This document shows positions 39,983 to 49,806 of a stretch of DNA of 64,000 nucleotides, piece after piece (position 1 is the first letter of the stretch; each line of letters begins with the position of its first letter). Position numbers and translations under genes: made by a program. Origin of the DNA: Henningerozyma blattae CBS 6284 (Eukaryota; Ascomycota; Saccharomycetes; Saccharomycetales; Saccharomycetaceae). Location of the stretch: NCBI RefSeq assembly GCF_000315915.1, contig NC_020191.1:434001-498000 (forward strand). Direction: 5' to 3'. The notes beneath the pieces are model-generated. The model ran no database searches. It worked only from the letters and a program-made list of their open reading frames with translations, and was not told the origin of the DNA.

Positions 39983-42900
39983 CTAGACTAAGCTCTTTGA
40001 AAGCTTCTCCTTATCTTCAGCGCTTAACATTTTCAAAACTTCTGATAATCCGATAATTGAATTATCATGATCATTTCTAATAGATTTAGCTAATTCTTGA
40101 GCAAATTTTTCTAGTTTTAAGCCCTTCAATTTTTCTTCAACGACATGGTAGTTTTCTTCGATCCAAACGGCAACACTTTTATCATCTTCAATTGTAATAT
40201 CTTTAGAATACCAACTTCTTAATCTAGCCATCTTTTCCAGTCTACTGGAAGTCTTTAATTCCTTGTCTAGACGACGAATCAAATATTCTTCGTTTAATCT
40301 TCTTCTCAATCTCCAGAAGAAGAATCTACGAGATTCGCTCCATTCTAATTCCTTCCTAATGGTATCCTTAGCTAACATACGGCCGGTTCTGTCATGTAAA
40401 TCAGCAAATTGAACACTGATTTGACTATAGACTGGGTATAATTGTTTTTCACGTAACGATAATTTCTTGCTTAGTTCTTGGTGTTCTTCAGTGCTTAGTT
40501 TACTGTTCATTAATTGTTCTTTCAAATCACGGTATTTCTTGTCCAATCTTGCCATAGTGGATAATAATTTTTCCCTACGATACTTAATACCAACCATACC
40601 TTCTGGTTCTAAGACACCAGCTCTTGAGTCTACATCAGCATACATTTCCATCTGTTCTGGATTAATGGTTGGATCAACAACAACCCAAGAACCACCTCTT
40701 AGTTCACCAGTTGGTGGAATATAGATGAAAATTGGTTGTTTATATTCAACTAAAGCATCAACAATGAAAGAACCATATTTCAAAACTTCATTGAACATAT
40801 CACGCTGACCACCAGAGAAACCTCTCCAATTAGCTAAAATCATTAGTGGTAATTGTTCACCATGGTTAAAATCTTTAATGGCTTGAGCTGTCTTGAAAGC
40901 AGAATTTGGATACCAAACTTGGCCAGCTTCTTGAACCAAAGTTTCAGTGGAATCTGGATTGGCTGGGTCAGCTGGAATAATAGTCTCAACTGTTTGAGTA
41001 GATACAGCGATGACACCCATTGGGATACCACCTAAACGAGCTCTACCTACAACAACACCCTTAGCCCAACCAGACAAAGTTTCAAAGAATGAGCCTTTAT
41101 CGAATAACCCGTATTCAAATCCGTTTGGGCCATCGCGACCTTCAATCATCCATCTGACATCATAAGGAGCTTTATCACCTGGTGGGCAATAATCAACAGA
41201 TCTATCCCACTTATCATCCGATTCCAGAATTGGAACTGGCATATTACGTTTGGCGGGAATATAGGACAACCACTTCATAATTTGTTGAACAGCAGCTAAA
41301 TCGTCGGGAGCAGTCAAATGAGAGACACCATTATTGTACATGATTTGAGTACCACCTAATTGCAAGTTGGATGTGTAAACTTCCTTACCTAGAACCTTAT
41401 TAATGGCAGGAGCACCTGTTAAAATAATTGGTTGACCTTCAATTTGAATGGCTCTTTGACCTAACCTAACCAAATAAGCACCAATACCGACAGATCTACA
41501 TGTGACTAAAGTAATGGTGAAAATATCAGTGTATGCTCTTGAAGTTGCACCAGCGATTAAACCAGAACCTCTCAAACATTCTACACCTAACCCATCTTCT
41601 GAACCAATAATTGTTTTGATAACATGTCTTTGTTCACCATTTTCCACAATTGGCTCAGTAACAACAGATCCTTCTTTACCGTATTTCTTTAATTCTTCAA
41701 TGCCAGAATCATTTAAGTACAGATACTTGAAACCCTTGGCTTCAGAAGTTGGATCATTCCAAGCAACTTGGTACAATGGAACCAATTCATCAGCAATACC
41801 AATTCTAGCACCAGAATTTGCAGATAAGTAAATTCTTGGAATACCCAACTTTCTAGCATATTCGGTGACTTTATTAAAGAATTCATCTTCTTGTGGACCA
41901 AAAGACCCAATTTTGAAGGTGATATCATTAGCAACAATAACAAATTGACGGCCACGAGGGTATTCAGGAGTCTTGACAGTAACTTTGAAAGCAACCATAC
42001 CAATGTTGTTTGCACCAGCTTCACGTTCGACTTCAGCTAATTCACCATTTTCATCTTCGATCAATTCGTTAGCAACAAAGAAATCATCATCTAATTTAAC
42101 CTTTGGAGAATGTTTAGTCCATTCTAAAACTGCAGCTTGATGGAATAATTCAGGGAAATCGTATACATAAGTAGTACCCATTAAATGAGCCTTGTAACGT
42201 TTTGGTTGTAGCCATTCTTTGACAGGGTATGGAGTAGCAATTGGTCTTAAATGCATAGAACCTGGTTTACCCAAAGACTTGAAAACCCATTCACCTTTAG
42301 CATTCTTAATTTCAATGTACAATTCACTCTTGACAACATAACCAGAAACATTATTAATTAGAGCACGTAATGGTACTGGAGCACCTGTTTCTGGATCTTT
42401 GATGATGATACGGATTTCAGCAGAAGTAACACGTAATCTCATTAATCTCTTACCGAATCTACCCAAGAAACCACCAAAAGCGGCTTCAACATCTTCTGGA
42501 GAAACATCAAAGACTGCAGAGAAGTGAATGAAAATATGGTTCAAGTCGGAATTAGAAGTATCTAAGATTTCTAAGTTGTCTAAGATATCACTCATTAATC
42601 TATGAGCTTCAGAAGTCAAATATTCTTGAATTGATACATCTTCACGAATGCTACCTGTTCTAATTATACCTCTTGTGAAAAATCTTTTATCTAATGGAGA
42701 TGTCTTACTAACAGCTTCATAGACATGAATATTTCTATTTTCAGTAAAGATTGGTTTGATATCAAAATTGGCCATTCTACCCAATTCTAATTGGAAAGCC
42801 AAAGCAGGTTCAATATGACGAATAGTTTCATCTTCAGAATAGTTTGGACCCTTAAAGGTATAATACTTTGGATAAGAACCATCATCGAAACCAAACAAGA

Positions 42901-45900
42901 AAGTAATACGACGGATACCTGACTTTACTAGTACTTGTTTGTTTAAATTCAATATTTCACTTAATCTCTTCAAAACATCAGTCTCAGAAGAAAACCCTTC
43001 AGTAGAATGTACGTAAACATTGATAATGTTACTTAAAGATGTTGGATTGTTTGATGATCTATCTGGAGCTGGGCCAGCGGAGTTTCCGGTATTATGATGA
43101 TGTTTTGGAATAACATCAACACTTTGGGTGATAGCATCATCTACGTCATCTAAATGATCGACAGCTGATAGAATACCAGTTCTTAATGGGGCATTTTCAC
43201 TATCGACAACATAAGATAAATCAGAAACAGAAACAGCTCTATTCATACCAAATTTATTTTTAACTAATGGGATTGCAGAGAATGCGGCAGAAGGTAACTG
43301 GAATTTCCATTCACAAATTGGGTTATTGGTACCATCATGAACTTTAACATCTGCAACAGTGTAAGCTCTATACGCACGACGTACATAAACCTGAGCAGCA
43401 GCAGCACAAACTGAGTGATCAGAATGGTTTAAGAAAGGTGTTAAAACATCAAAAACAACATATTTTGAATCAATCAAATCTTTCAATACTTCCAAGTCTG
43501 GTTCAGAACGTTTAGGATGGGTATCACCATAAGCAGTTTTAACAACTGAGGATTTCAAGATGTGTTCAATCTGTTCAGTTCTTTCCTTAACAGAAGGTAG
43601 TGCACCTTGAATTAAGATTTCTCTTGCCTGTAAAGCTACTTTAGCAGTAGCTTTGGATTCTAATTCTACAATATGTTGCAAAGGATCAGCAATAATACTT
43701 GCAATATCAGAAGATAATTTACATAGAGGTTGGTAGTGTTTTAGAATGGCCAAGATTAAATTATTTTTGGCAGATATTCTTGAATGAGATAAAACTATTA
43801 ATACAACTTTATCTAAATCATCAGGGTTTTCATCACGTAATTTTAAGATAACATTTTCTTCCCTAACGTTTGGACCGTTAAATAATTTTTCAACATTGTA
43901 ATATTCTTCCAATAATTTCACAAATATGGAATGTTCATGATGTTCCAAGCCATTTTCAAATCTCTTTGTAATATCTAATAATGGTTCAATAGTTGTCTTA
44001 AAAAGTAAAATATCAGATTCCGGTATTTTTTCAGAACGTTGTTTTTCAACTTCCAAATCTAGCATTTTCTTCAATTGTCTAGCTGGGAACACGGCATTAC
44101 GCTTTAGAGATCTATCGACTAATTCATTAAGCTGTTCATCTAATTTAATTGGTAATCTAGAATGTAAAGCAGATACTTGCGATTGCCATTCTGAATAAGG
44201 TAAAGTAGGATCTCTTAATACATGGATCAATTGATTTAAAGTAGCATCCATTACAACTTGATTATCATAACCTTTTAAAATATTTTGTAGAGTTGAGATT
44301 AAGAATTTGAACTTTTGAACAGGTTTCTTACCTTGAATATTTGGAGAACCGAAGTCCGGTAGCATTCCTTCGAATGGCAAGGCATGTTTAACTTTTGATG
44401 GGTCGTCTAGTGTTAAAATGGCAATGATATCACCTGCGGATATGGTTGAACCAGGTTGTTTTAGTAGTTGAACGATACCAGATTCTTGAGCTATTAAGGG
44501 CATTTGCATTTTCATAACTTCAACTTCGGCATAAGCTTCACCTGAATTAATATGATCACCGTTTTCAACTAAATATTTAACTAATTTACCTGGAGATGGA
44601 GTACGTAATTGTGTTGGATCATTTTCTACTTCTAATAAGGTAGTCATTGAGTCTACTGATAATCTTGTTGAAGCAACTTCATCTTTCCAATAGATGGTAT
44701 GTGATTTCCCACCAATAGCGATTAGCAAACCACCATCAGATAATTTATGAACAGATACTTCACATTTGGAACCATTGATGAAAAGAGTATATAAGTCATC
44801 AGCAGATTTGGCTACGGTAAATTTGAAGCGTTTTCCTTCATGAATAAACTCTATTGGAAACATTGTTTGTAGAAGAACACTGGAAGAAACTTGACCTCTC
44901 CTCAAAGATTCTATATATTCATTACAATTGGTTTCAGAAGCGATGAAAGCTTTAGTTGCAGCACCACAGATTACAGCCAAAGTAGGATCTGGTTTTTCGG
45001 CAGTCATTTTATGTAAAATCAAATCATCTAGCCAGCCAGTTGTAATGGTATTATCTTCGAAATCTTCGGTTTCTAATAACTTAATCAAATATTCCACAGT
45101 GGTCCTAAAGTCACCCCTAATAGATAATTCTTTTAAGGCGACAACCATATGTTTTCTAGAAGCTTGTCTATTTTCACCAAAGGCAAAGATATGACCGAAT
45201 TGAGAATCAGAGAATGAATGAATGTTACCATTGTTACCCACAGAGAAATAACCCCAAACATTTGAAGATGAACGGAAATTTAATTCATGTAATGAACCAC
45301 CGGATGGTTTAAAACCTTCATTTGGATCTTCAGAAGTGATACGGCACGCAGTACAATGGCCCTTTGGAACAGGTTTTCTTTGAATCTTTTTGGATTCTTC
45401 AGTGGAGAAATCAAAGTCAATTTCTGTAGAAGTATGAGGATTCAAACCATAAAGGACTCTAATATCTTTAATTCTATGTAATGGAATACCCATAGCGATT
45501 TGTAATTGGGCAGCAGGTAAGTTTACGCCACTAACCATTTCAGTAGTTGGATGCTCCACTTGTAATCTTGGATTTAATTCTAAGAAATAGAACTTTTCAT
45601 CTTCGTGACTATACAGATATTCCACAGTACCAGCTGATACGTAACCAACCAATTTCCCCAGTCTTACAGCAGCTTTTTCCATTTCAGTAAAAGTTATAGG
45701 TTTAGCAATCGTAACTGGTGCTTCTTCAATAATCTTTTGATGTCTTCTTTGAACAGAACAATCTCTACCGAATAAAGATATATTGTTACCGTATTGATCG
45801 GCTAATAATTGGACTTCTAAATGACGAGCCCTACCTGCTAATTTCATAATAAAGATTGGAGAACCTGGAATTTCATTCATAGCTTGATTATAAAGCGATA

Positions 45901-46663
45901 TGAAATCTTCCTCACGTTCTACTTGTCTAATACCTTTACCACCACCACCTTCAGAAGCTTTGATCATTACCGGGAAACCAATCTTTTTAGCCTTCTCAAG
46001 ACCATCTTCTGGAGAAGAACAGCACCCTTGTTGATAAATATCGTCATCTACAGACACTAGACCTGTCTTTGAATCAATATGAACGGTATCCACGCCAGTC
46101 CCAGACCATGGGATACAAGGAACTTTTGCATGTTGTGCAACAATTGTAGAGGAAATTTTATCACCTAATGAACGCATGGCACTACCTGGAGGACCAATAA
46201 ATAATATTTTTCTATGAGATTGTGCCAATTTTTCAGGTAAATGAGGGTTTTCAGAAGCATGACCCCAACCAGCCCAAACGGCATCTACATCGGTTCTTTC
46301 AGCGATATCCACAATTAAATCTACATTAGCATAATTGTTGTTATTTGTTCCTCCTGGAACTTCGATGAATTGATCAGCCATTCTAATATATTCTGAATTT
46401 GCCTTTAAATCATCTGGAGTTGCCATAACTACGAATTGAATGATACGATCATTACCAAATGTTTCATAAGACCATTTTCTAATGGACCTAATTTCCTTTA
46501 CAGCAGCAATACCATTGTTAGCAATTAAGATCTTGGAAATAATCGAATGACCTTCATGAGAAGCGATGAAATCTTTCAAAGGAGATTCATCATTAGATTT
46601 GGCAATAGTATTAAACCCAATAAAATTTGAAGGTAAAGTGGAATGTTTTGCAATATAACTCAT
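39983..46663 (-). CDS. ACC1: Acetyl-CoA carboxylase
   Basis: This biotin enzyme makes malonyl-CoA from acetyl-CoA and bicarbonate, the committed step of fatty acid synthesis. The 2226 residues from the first ATG match S. cerevisiae Acc1 (2233). In order: biotin carboxylase (about 40-550, with GGGGKGIRQVEREEDF and FLELNPRLQVEHPTTE); the biotinyl site EVMKMQM (near 715); the central region; and carboxyltransferase (about 1480-2200, with SANSGARIG, ECLRGSGLIAGATSRAY, GGTQIMYNNGVSHLTA, NWRGFSGGQRDMFNE and PPTGELRGGSWVV). HFA1 is the mitochondrial WGD paralogue; overall sequence fits Acc1. The frame stays open 50 codons upstream of the ATG (to 46813), encoding a basic, acid-free stretch that may be a non-AUG-initiated mitochondrial presequence. 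An inositol-type E-box lies about 590 bases upstream. It sits between two unrelated synteny blocks. Confidence 0.97.
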   Translation of the reverse strand: MSYIAKHSTLPSNFIGFNTIAKSNDESPLKDFIASHEGHSIISKILIANNGIAAVKEIRSIRKWSYETFGNDRIIQFVVMATPDDLKANSEYIRMADQFIEVPGGTNNNNYANVDLIVDIAERTDVDAVWAGWGHASENPHLPEKLAQSHRKILFIGPPGSAMRSLGDKISSTIVAQHAKVPCIPWSGTGVDTVHIDSKTGLVSVDDDIYQQGCCSSPEDGLEKAKKIGFPVMIKASEGGGGKGIRQVEREEDFISLYNQAMNEIPGSPIFIMKLAGRARHLEVQLLADQYGNNISLFGRDCSVQRRHQKIIEEAPVTIAKPITFTEMEKAAVRLGKLVGYVSAGTVEYLYSHEDEKFYFLELNPRLQVEHPTTEMVSGVNLPAAQLQIAMGIPLHRIKDIRVLYGLNPHTSTEIDFDFSTEESKKIQRKPVPKGHCTACRITSEDPNEGFKPSGGSLHELNFRSSSNVWGYFSVGNNGNIHSFSDSQFGHIFAFGENRQASRKHMVVALKELSIRGDFRTTVEYLIKLLETEDFEDNTITTGWLDDLILHKMTAEKPDPTLAVICGAATKAFIASETNCNEYIESLRRGQVSSSVLLQTMFPIEFIHEGKRFKFTVAKSADDLYTLFINGSKCEVSVHKLSDGGLLIAIGGKSHTIYWKDEVASTRLSVDSMTTLLEVENDPTQLRTPSPGKLVKYLVENGDHINSGEAYAEVEVMKMQMPLIAQESGIVQLLKQPGSTISAGDIIAILTLDDPSKVKHALPFEGMLPDFGSPNIQGKKPVQKFKFLISTLQNILKGYDNQVVMDATLNQLIHVLRDPTLPYSEWQSQVSALHSRLPIKLDEQLNELVDRSLKRNAVFPARQLKKMLDLEVEKQRSEKIPESDILLFKTTIEPLLDITKRFENGLEHHEHSIFVKLLEEYYNVEKLFNGPNVREENVILKLRDENPDDLDKVVLIVLSHSRISAKNNLILAILKHYQPLCKLSSDIASIIADPLQHIVELESKATAKVALQAREILIQGALPSVKERTEQIEHILKSSVVKTAYGDTHPKRSEPDLEVLKDLIDSKYVVFDVLTPFLNHSDHSVCAAAAQVYVRRAYRAYTVADVKVHDGTNNPICEWKFQLPSAAFSAIPLVKNKFGMNRAVSVSDLSYVVDSENAPLRTGILSAVDHLDDVDDAITQSVDVIPKHHHNTGNSAGPAPDRSSNNPTSLSNIINVYVHSTEGFSSETDVLKRLSEILNLNKQVLVKSGIRRITFLFGFDDGSYPKYYTFKGPNYSEDETIRHIEPALAFQLELGRMANFDIKPIFTENRNIHVYEAVSKTSPLDKRFFTRGIIRTGSIREDVSIQEYLTSEAHRLMSDILDNLEILDTSNSDLNHIFIHFSAVFDVSPEDVEAAFGGFLGRFGKRLMRLRVTSAEIRIIIKDPETGAPVPLRALINNVSGYVVKSELYIEIKNAKGEWVFKSLGKPGSMHLRPIATPYPVKEWLQPKRYKAHLMGTTYVYDFPELFHQAAVLEWTKHSPKVKLDDDFFVANELIEDENGELAEVEREAGANNIGMVAFKVTVKTPEYPRGRQFVIVANDITFKIGSFGPQEDEFFNKVTEYARKLGIPRIYLSANSGARIGIADELVPLYQVAWNDPTSEAKGFKYLYLNDSGIEELKKYGKEGSVVTEPIVENGEQRHVIKTIIGSEDGLGVECLRGSGLIAGATSRAYTDIFTITLVTCRSVGIGAYLVRLGQRAIQIEGQPIILTGAPAINKVLGKEVYTSNLQLGGTQIMYNNGVSHLTAPDDLAAVQQIMKWLSYIPAKRNMPVPILESDDKWDRSVDYCPPGDKAPYDVRWMIEGRDGPNGFEYGLFDKGSFFETLSGWAKGVVVGRARLGGIPMGVIAVSTQTVETIIPADPANPDSTETLVQEAGQVWYPNSAFKTAQAIKDFNHGEQLPLMILANWRGFSGGQRDMFNEVLKYGSFIVDALVEYKQPIFIYIPPTGELRGGSWVVVDPTINPEQMEMYADVDSRAGVLEPEGMVGIKYRREKLLSTMARLDKKYRDLKEQLMNSKLSTEEHQELSKKLSLREKQLYPVYSQISVQFADLHDRTGRMLAKDTIRKELEWSESRRFFFWRLRRRLNEEYLIRRLDKELKTSSRLEKMARLRSWYSKDITIEDDKSVAVWIEENYHVVEEKLKGLKLEKFAQELAKSIRNDHDNSIIGLSEVLKMLSAEDKEKLSKSLV

Positions 46664-46813
46664 ATTTGAATAAAACCTTTTGTTGCTAATAAATACAGAT
46701 CTTTTAAAAAATAATAAAGAGGTATTATTGAAGTAGTAGTGCTTATAGGAGGAAGAAAACTTTAATACTTTTATTGAATAATTTCTAATAATCTTTAAAG
46801 TAGTTAATGGTAG
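46664..46813 (-). other. Possible non-AUG N-terminal extension of ACC1 (mitochondrial presequence-like)
   Basis: Reading upstream from the ACC1 ATG in frame, there is no stop until TAA at 46814-46816. The 50 codons contain no Asp or Glu, but six Lys, three Arg and one His, with many Ser, Phe, Tyr, Ile and Leu. The stretch ends SVFISNKRFYSN just before Met1; RFYS resembles a matrix-protease site. Two consecutive ATT codons (46787-46792), the first preceded by AAG and both with A at -3, are candidate non-AUG starts. S. cerevisiae HFA1 is known to start at a non-AUG codon and to gain its presequence that way. This is inference, and depends on the mRNA including this region. Confidence 0.45.
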
Positions 46814-47250
46814 TTAGAATAATGGAATTAATTAAACAAAGTCGAAGAATAATAACAGATGTGGGGGAGGACGAAAGGATTAATGAGTTTAAAATGGAAA
46901 AAAAAATTAAAGAAAAAAATATTGGTAATTGAAGAAGAAATAAAACAAAAGAAAAAATATTAATATGATATCAAAAAATATATTTTTATTTGTAATTTAA
47001 TAGGATTAAGGAAAAAAATAATGGAAGAAATAAAATAAAGAGTAATTAATTAAAAGTAATCGGAAGCAAAAGAGTCCAGGCAGTCGTGTGGTGGATTGTC
47101 TATCGAAACGTGTATTGAGTGTCTTAAACACAGCCAATTGCTATTTTAATTTGCTTTAGATTTGCTTTTTGAATTGCTTTGCTCTTTAGCCTTTTGATTT
47201 AATGTATTAAATAAATTTAAACGCGGTAAATCCCAAATGTATCGTGTTTC

Positions 47251-47260
47251 CATGTGTAAT
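47251..47260 (+). promoter_or_regulatory. Ino2/Ino4-type E-box (UAS-INO like) upstream of ACC1
   Basis: CATGTGTAAT matches the UAS-INO consensus CATGTGAAAT at nine of ten bases, about 590 bases upstream of the ACC1 ATG and beside a TATATAAAT element. In S. cerevisiae ACC1 is activated by Ino2/Ino4 through such an element. Confidence 0.45.
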
Positions 47261-47384
47261 ATTTATATATAAAGAGTCCACCATTAAAATCCGCTTAAAT
47301 AATTGATATACTTGGAAAAAACGCCTGACAGTCGCGGTGTTGTTGTTGGGTTTCACAGGCACCTCGGGCATTCGATAGGGGTAG

Positions 47385-47426
47385 TTACCCGGTTTGGTTG
47401 CGGAGTATAGTACAATTACCGGGTAA
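47385..47426. promoter_or_regulatory. Pair of Reb1-type sites (TTACCCG / CGGGTAA)
   Basis: TTACCCG at 47385-47391 and CGGGTAA at 47420-47426, the latter inside the palindrome TTACCGGGTAA. Reb1 binds TTACCCG and clears nucleosomes or terminates transcription. Between FBA1's 3' end and the ACC1 promoter, either role fits: insulating ACC1 from strong readthrough, or opening its promoter. Confidence 0.55.
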
Positions 47427-47770
47427 AATATTCTGTTGGAAAATAATGGAATAATGATTACTTCATATGACACAATTTAACAGAGTAGAAAAGAAACATG
47501 AATATCAATTGTATATGTATTTTTGTATCTAGATAAAGTGTCAAAAAGGCAAAATTTAAATTTTTCATAGAATCTTGTGAAGAGAAGAAGTAGAAATAAA
47601 CCCCACCTTCCGTTTGAAATGTCATTAAAGATTTTCGTTAATCATATGAAATATAAATATGAATGTACATAAGTATATATTATACTGTAAGAAAAACCAT
47701 AATACTTATTTTTTTCAGATACAGTTTATAAAATAATAGGAGAAGTAGAGAGAAATGGTAATTAATCCGA

Positions 47771-48856
47771 TTATAATTGGTTGCAAGTGTTGTAAATTTC
47801 CAAACCTTCAGTGATTCTAGCCGACATGGTCTTTTCACCTTCTCTAACCCAGACTCTTGGGTCAAAGTATTTCTTGTTTGGCTTGTCAGCACCATCTGGG
47901 TTACCGACTTGAGACATGATGTAATCCTTCTTCTTTAAGACGTAATCTCTAATACCAGTTAAGTAGGCGTATTGACAATCAGTATCCAAATTGACTTTAA
48001 CAACACCATTCTTGATAGCAGTTTGGAATTCTTGCTTAGTGGAACCAGATCCACCGTGGAAGACCAAGTAGATTGGTTTAGAGCCTTCTGGTTTGTTTAA
48101 TTTCTTGGAAGCGTAAACTTGATGTTCAGCCAAGATTTGTGGGGATAAGACAACGTTACCTGGCTTGTAAACACCATGGACGTTACCGAAGGCAGCAGCA
48201 ATAGAAAAGTTTGGAGAGATTGGAGCTAAAGCTTCGTAGACGGAGTAGACAGTTTCAGAAGAAGTGAACATCTTGTGCTTTTCGACGTGTTCGTTGTTAA
48301 CACCATCTTCTTCACCACCGGTAATACCGATTTCCATTTCTAACCATTGGTTCATCTTGGTCATTCTCTTGAAATATTTGACACAAGTGGCAATGTTTTC
48401 ATCATCATTTTCTTCAGATAAATCCAACATATGAGAGGAGAATAAAGGTTCACCATTGGCTTTGAAATAAGCTTCATCAGCTTCTAACATACCATCGAAC
48501 CATGGTAATAACTTCTTAGCACAATGATCGGAATGTAAGACAACTGGGATACCATATGCTGGAGCAATGGATCTGATGTAATGAGCAGCAGCGACAGAAC
48601 CCCTAATAGAAGCGTTTTGACCTTCGTTGGAAACACCCTTACCGGCAAAGTAAGCAGCACCACCGTTGGAGGTTTGTAGGATAATTGGAGACTTGTTGTC
48701 TCTTGCGGCTTCTAAAGCAGCAACAACGGTAGAAGAAGAAGTGACATTGATAGCTGGAATAGCGAATTTGTTCTTGTGAGCGTAATCGTATAATGCCTTG
48801 ACGTCATCACCGACAATAACACCGGTCTTTCTCTTTAAAACACTTTCGACACCCAT
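47771..48856 (-). CDS. FBA1: Fructose-bisphosphate aldolase, class II
   Basis: This zinc-dependent aldolase splits fructose 1,6-bisphosphate into two triose phosphates in glycolysis. Length is 361 against 359 in S. cerevisiae. Catalytic Asp and first zinc His are in VLHSDHCAKKL (D110, H111). Other zinc or substrate blocks are EMEIGITGGEEDGVNN, AAAFGNVHGVYKPG and VFHGGSGSTKQEF, and NLDTDCQYAY is also kept. The N terminus MGVESVLKRKTGVIVG and the end of the protein align with the yeast enzyme. Codon bias is extreme, consistent with one of the most abundant proteins in the cell. A TATATAAA lies 169-176 bases upstream, and a GC-rich island about 0.8-1.0 kb upstream may be its activating region. 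It belongs to the S. cerevisiae chromosome XI part of the interleaved block. Confidence 0.98.
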   Translation of the reverse strand: MGVESVLKRKTGVIVGDDVKALYDYAHKNKFAIPAINVTSSSTVVAALEAARDNKSPIILQTSNGGAAYFAGKGVSNEGQNASIRGSVAAAHYIRSIAPAYGIPVVLHSDHCAKKLLPWFDGMLEADEAYFKANGEPLFSSHMLDLSEENDDENIATCVKYFKRMTKMNQWLEMEIGITGGEEDGVNNEHVEKHKMFTSSETVYSVYEALAPISPNFSIAAAFGNVHGVYKPGNVVLSPQILAEHQVYASKKLNKPEGSKPIYLVFHGGSGSTKQEFQTAIKNGVVKVNLDTDCQYAYLTGIRDYVLKKKDYIMSQVGNPDGADKPNKKYFDPRVWVREGEKTMSARITEGLEIYNTCNQL

Positions 48857-48946
48857 TTTATTTTTTTATTTCAAAAATATTCTTGACTTTGTTGTTTTTG
48901 ATATATAACTAATTAGAAGTTTTTCTATCGCTGGTGTATTAGACAA

Positions 48947-48968
48947 GAGAGAGAGAGAGAGAGAGAGA
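48947..48968. repeat. GA dinucleotide repeat (11 copies)
   Basis: Eleven perfect GA units about 90 bases upstream of FBA1, giving a CT tract on the coding strand, a frequent feature near the transcription start of strongly expressed yeast genes. Confidence 0.95.
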
Positions 48969-49024
48969 ACACTTGGAAGGAGAGTAGGATGGAGAAGACG
49001 AATTATTTACCTAGTATTTATATA

Positions 49025-49032
49025 TTTATATA
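49025..49032 (-). promoter_or_regulatory. TATA box of FBA1
   Basis: TATATAAA on the FBA1 coding strand, 169-176 bases before the start codon, followed on the same strand by the CT tract. Position and consensus both fit. Confidence 0.6.
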
Positions 49033-49701
49033 TAAACGGTATCATAACAAGAATCTAAAAAAGATATCAAACAATAAAGAATTTTAAAGGGAAGGGTGTG
49101 AGGGGAGTGGGCAAAAAACAAAAACTATCTAAAACAAATTCCAAGGGAGAAAAAATACGAAGCTAGAAAAGAGCTCCAATAAATGGCTTATAGTATAAGG
49201 TAATAATATAATGTTTTAGTAAGAAGGTGTTAAAGTTCGAGTGGGCATATAGTTTTTTTTTCTTGGTTTTTTCTTGAAGTATATTGGTATGTGATTATAA
49301 TTAGTAAATAGCCAAATATTTGAAATGTTTTGAACATTTCTTTATTGAGATAATGAGACCAGGACCGCGTGTGAACTGAGGTAAGATGGCAATGGATAGA
49401 AGGCTAGGCAAATAGACAGTAAATTGTACTTTACACTCTTTTCCCACTCCCAGTGACTGAAGTAGCGCGGCACGCCAAGTATGGTTATTATTATTATTGG
49501 CATGGTGCATTAATAAGAACAATAGCTTACTCTAAATGGTAGCGACATGGAAAGTTAACCACACTCCCTAAACATCAACTTTGGATCAACAGGGCACTGA
49601 ATTTGAGCTTAGTGAATCACGTTGCCAAGTTGCTGTTTCCAATAATCAGGCACGCGATCACCTGCCGCCGACCGGCTCCGGCCAGCCGACCACCCCTAAA
49701 A

Positions 49702-49735
49702 GTGACTCGCCCAGCCACCCTCACACCCTGAGTCA
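49702..49735. promoter_or_regulatory. Two Gcn4/AP-1-like sites in the GC-rich island
   Basis: GTGACTCG (49702-49709) contains TGACTC, and TGAGTCA (49729-49735) is a perfect Gcn4 site. They lie 27 bases apart inside a GC-rich stretch, about 850 bases from FBA1 and 1.0 kb from HRT2. CACCCCT (49691-49697), a stress-element-like CCCCT, is adjacent. Confidence 0.45.
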
Positions 49736-49806
49736 CCCTGACACCACGCCTATTCTGGAAATACAGGCTGCTATGTCTGGCGGCGTGTATTACCGTATCG
49801 GGAATA

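Larger units (their letters stand above)
46814..47770. other. Intergenic: ACC1 promoter and FBA1 3' region
   Basis: Nearly 1 kb between two minus-strand genes, with no gene. It contains a TATATAAAT element (minus strand, 47262-47270), an inositol-type E-box (47251-47260) and two Reb1-type sites (47385-47391 and 47420-47426). An 88-codon frame at 47207-47473 overlaps these sites and is not called. This is the second flank of the ACC1 relocation. Confidence 0.55.
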
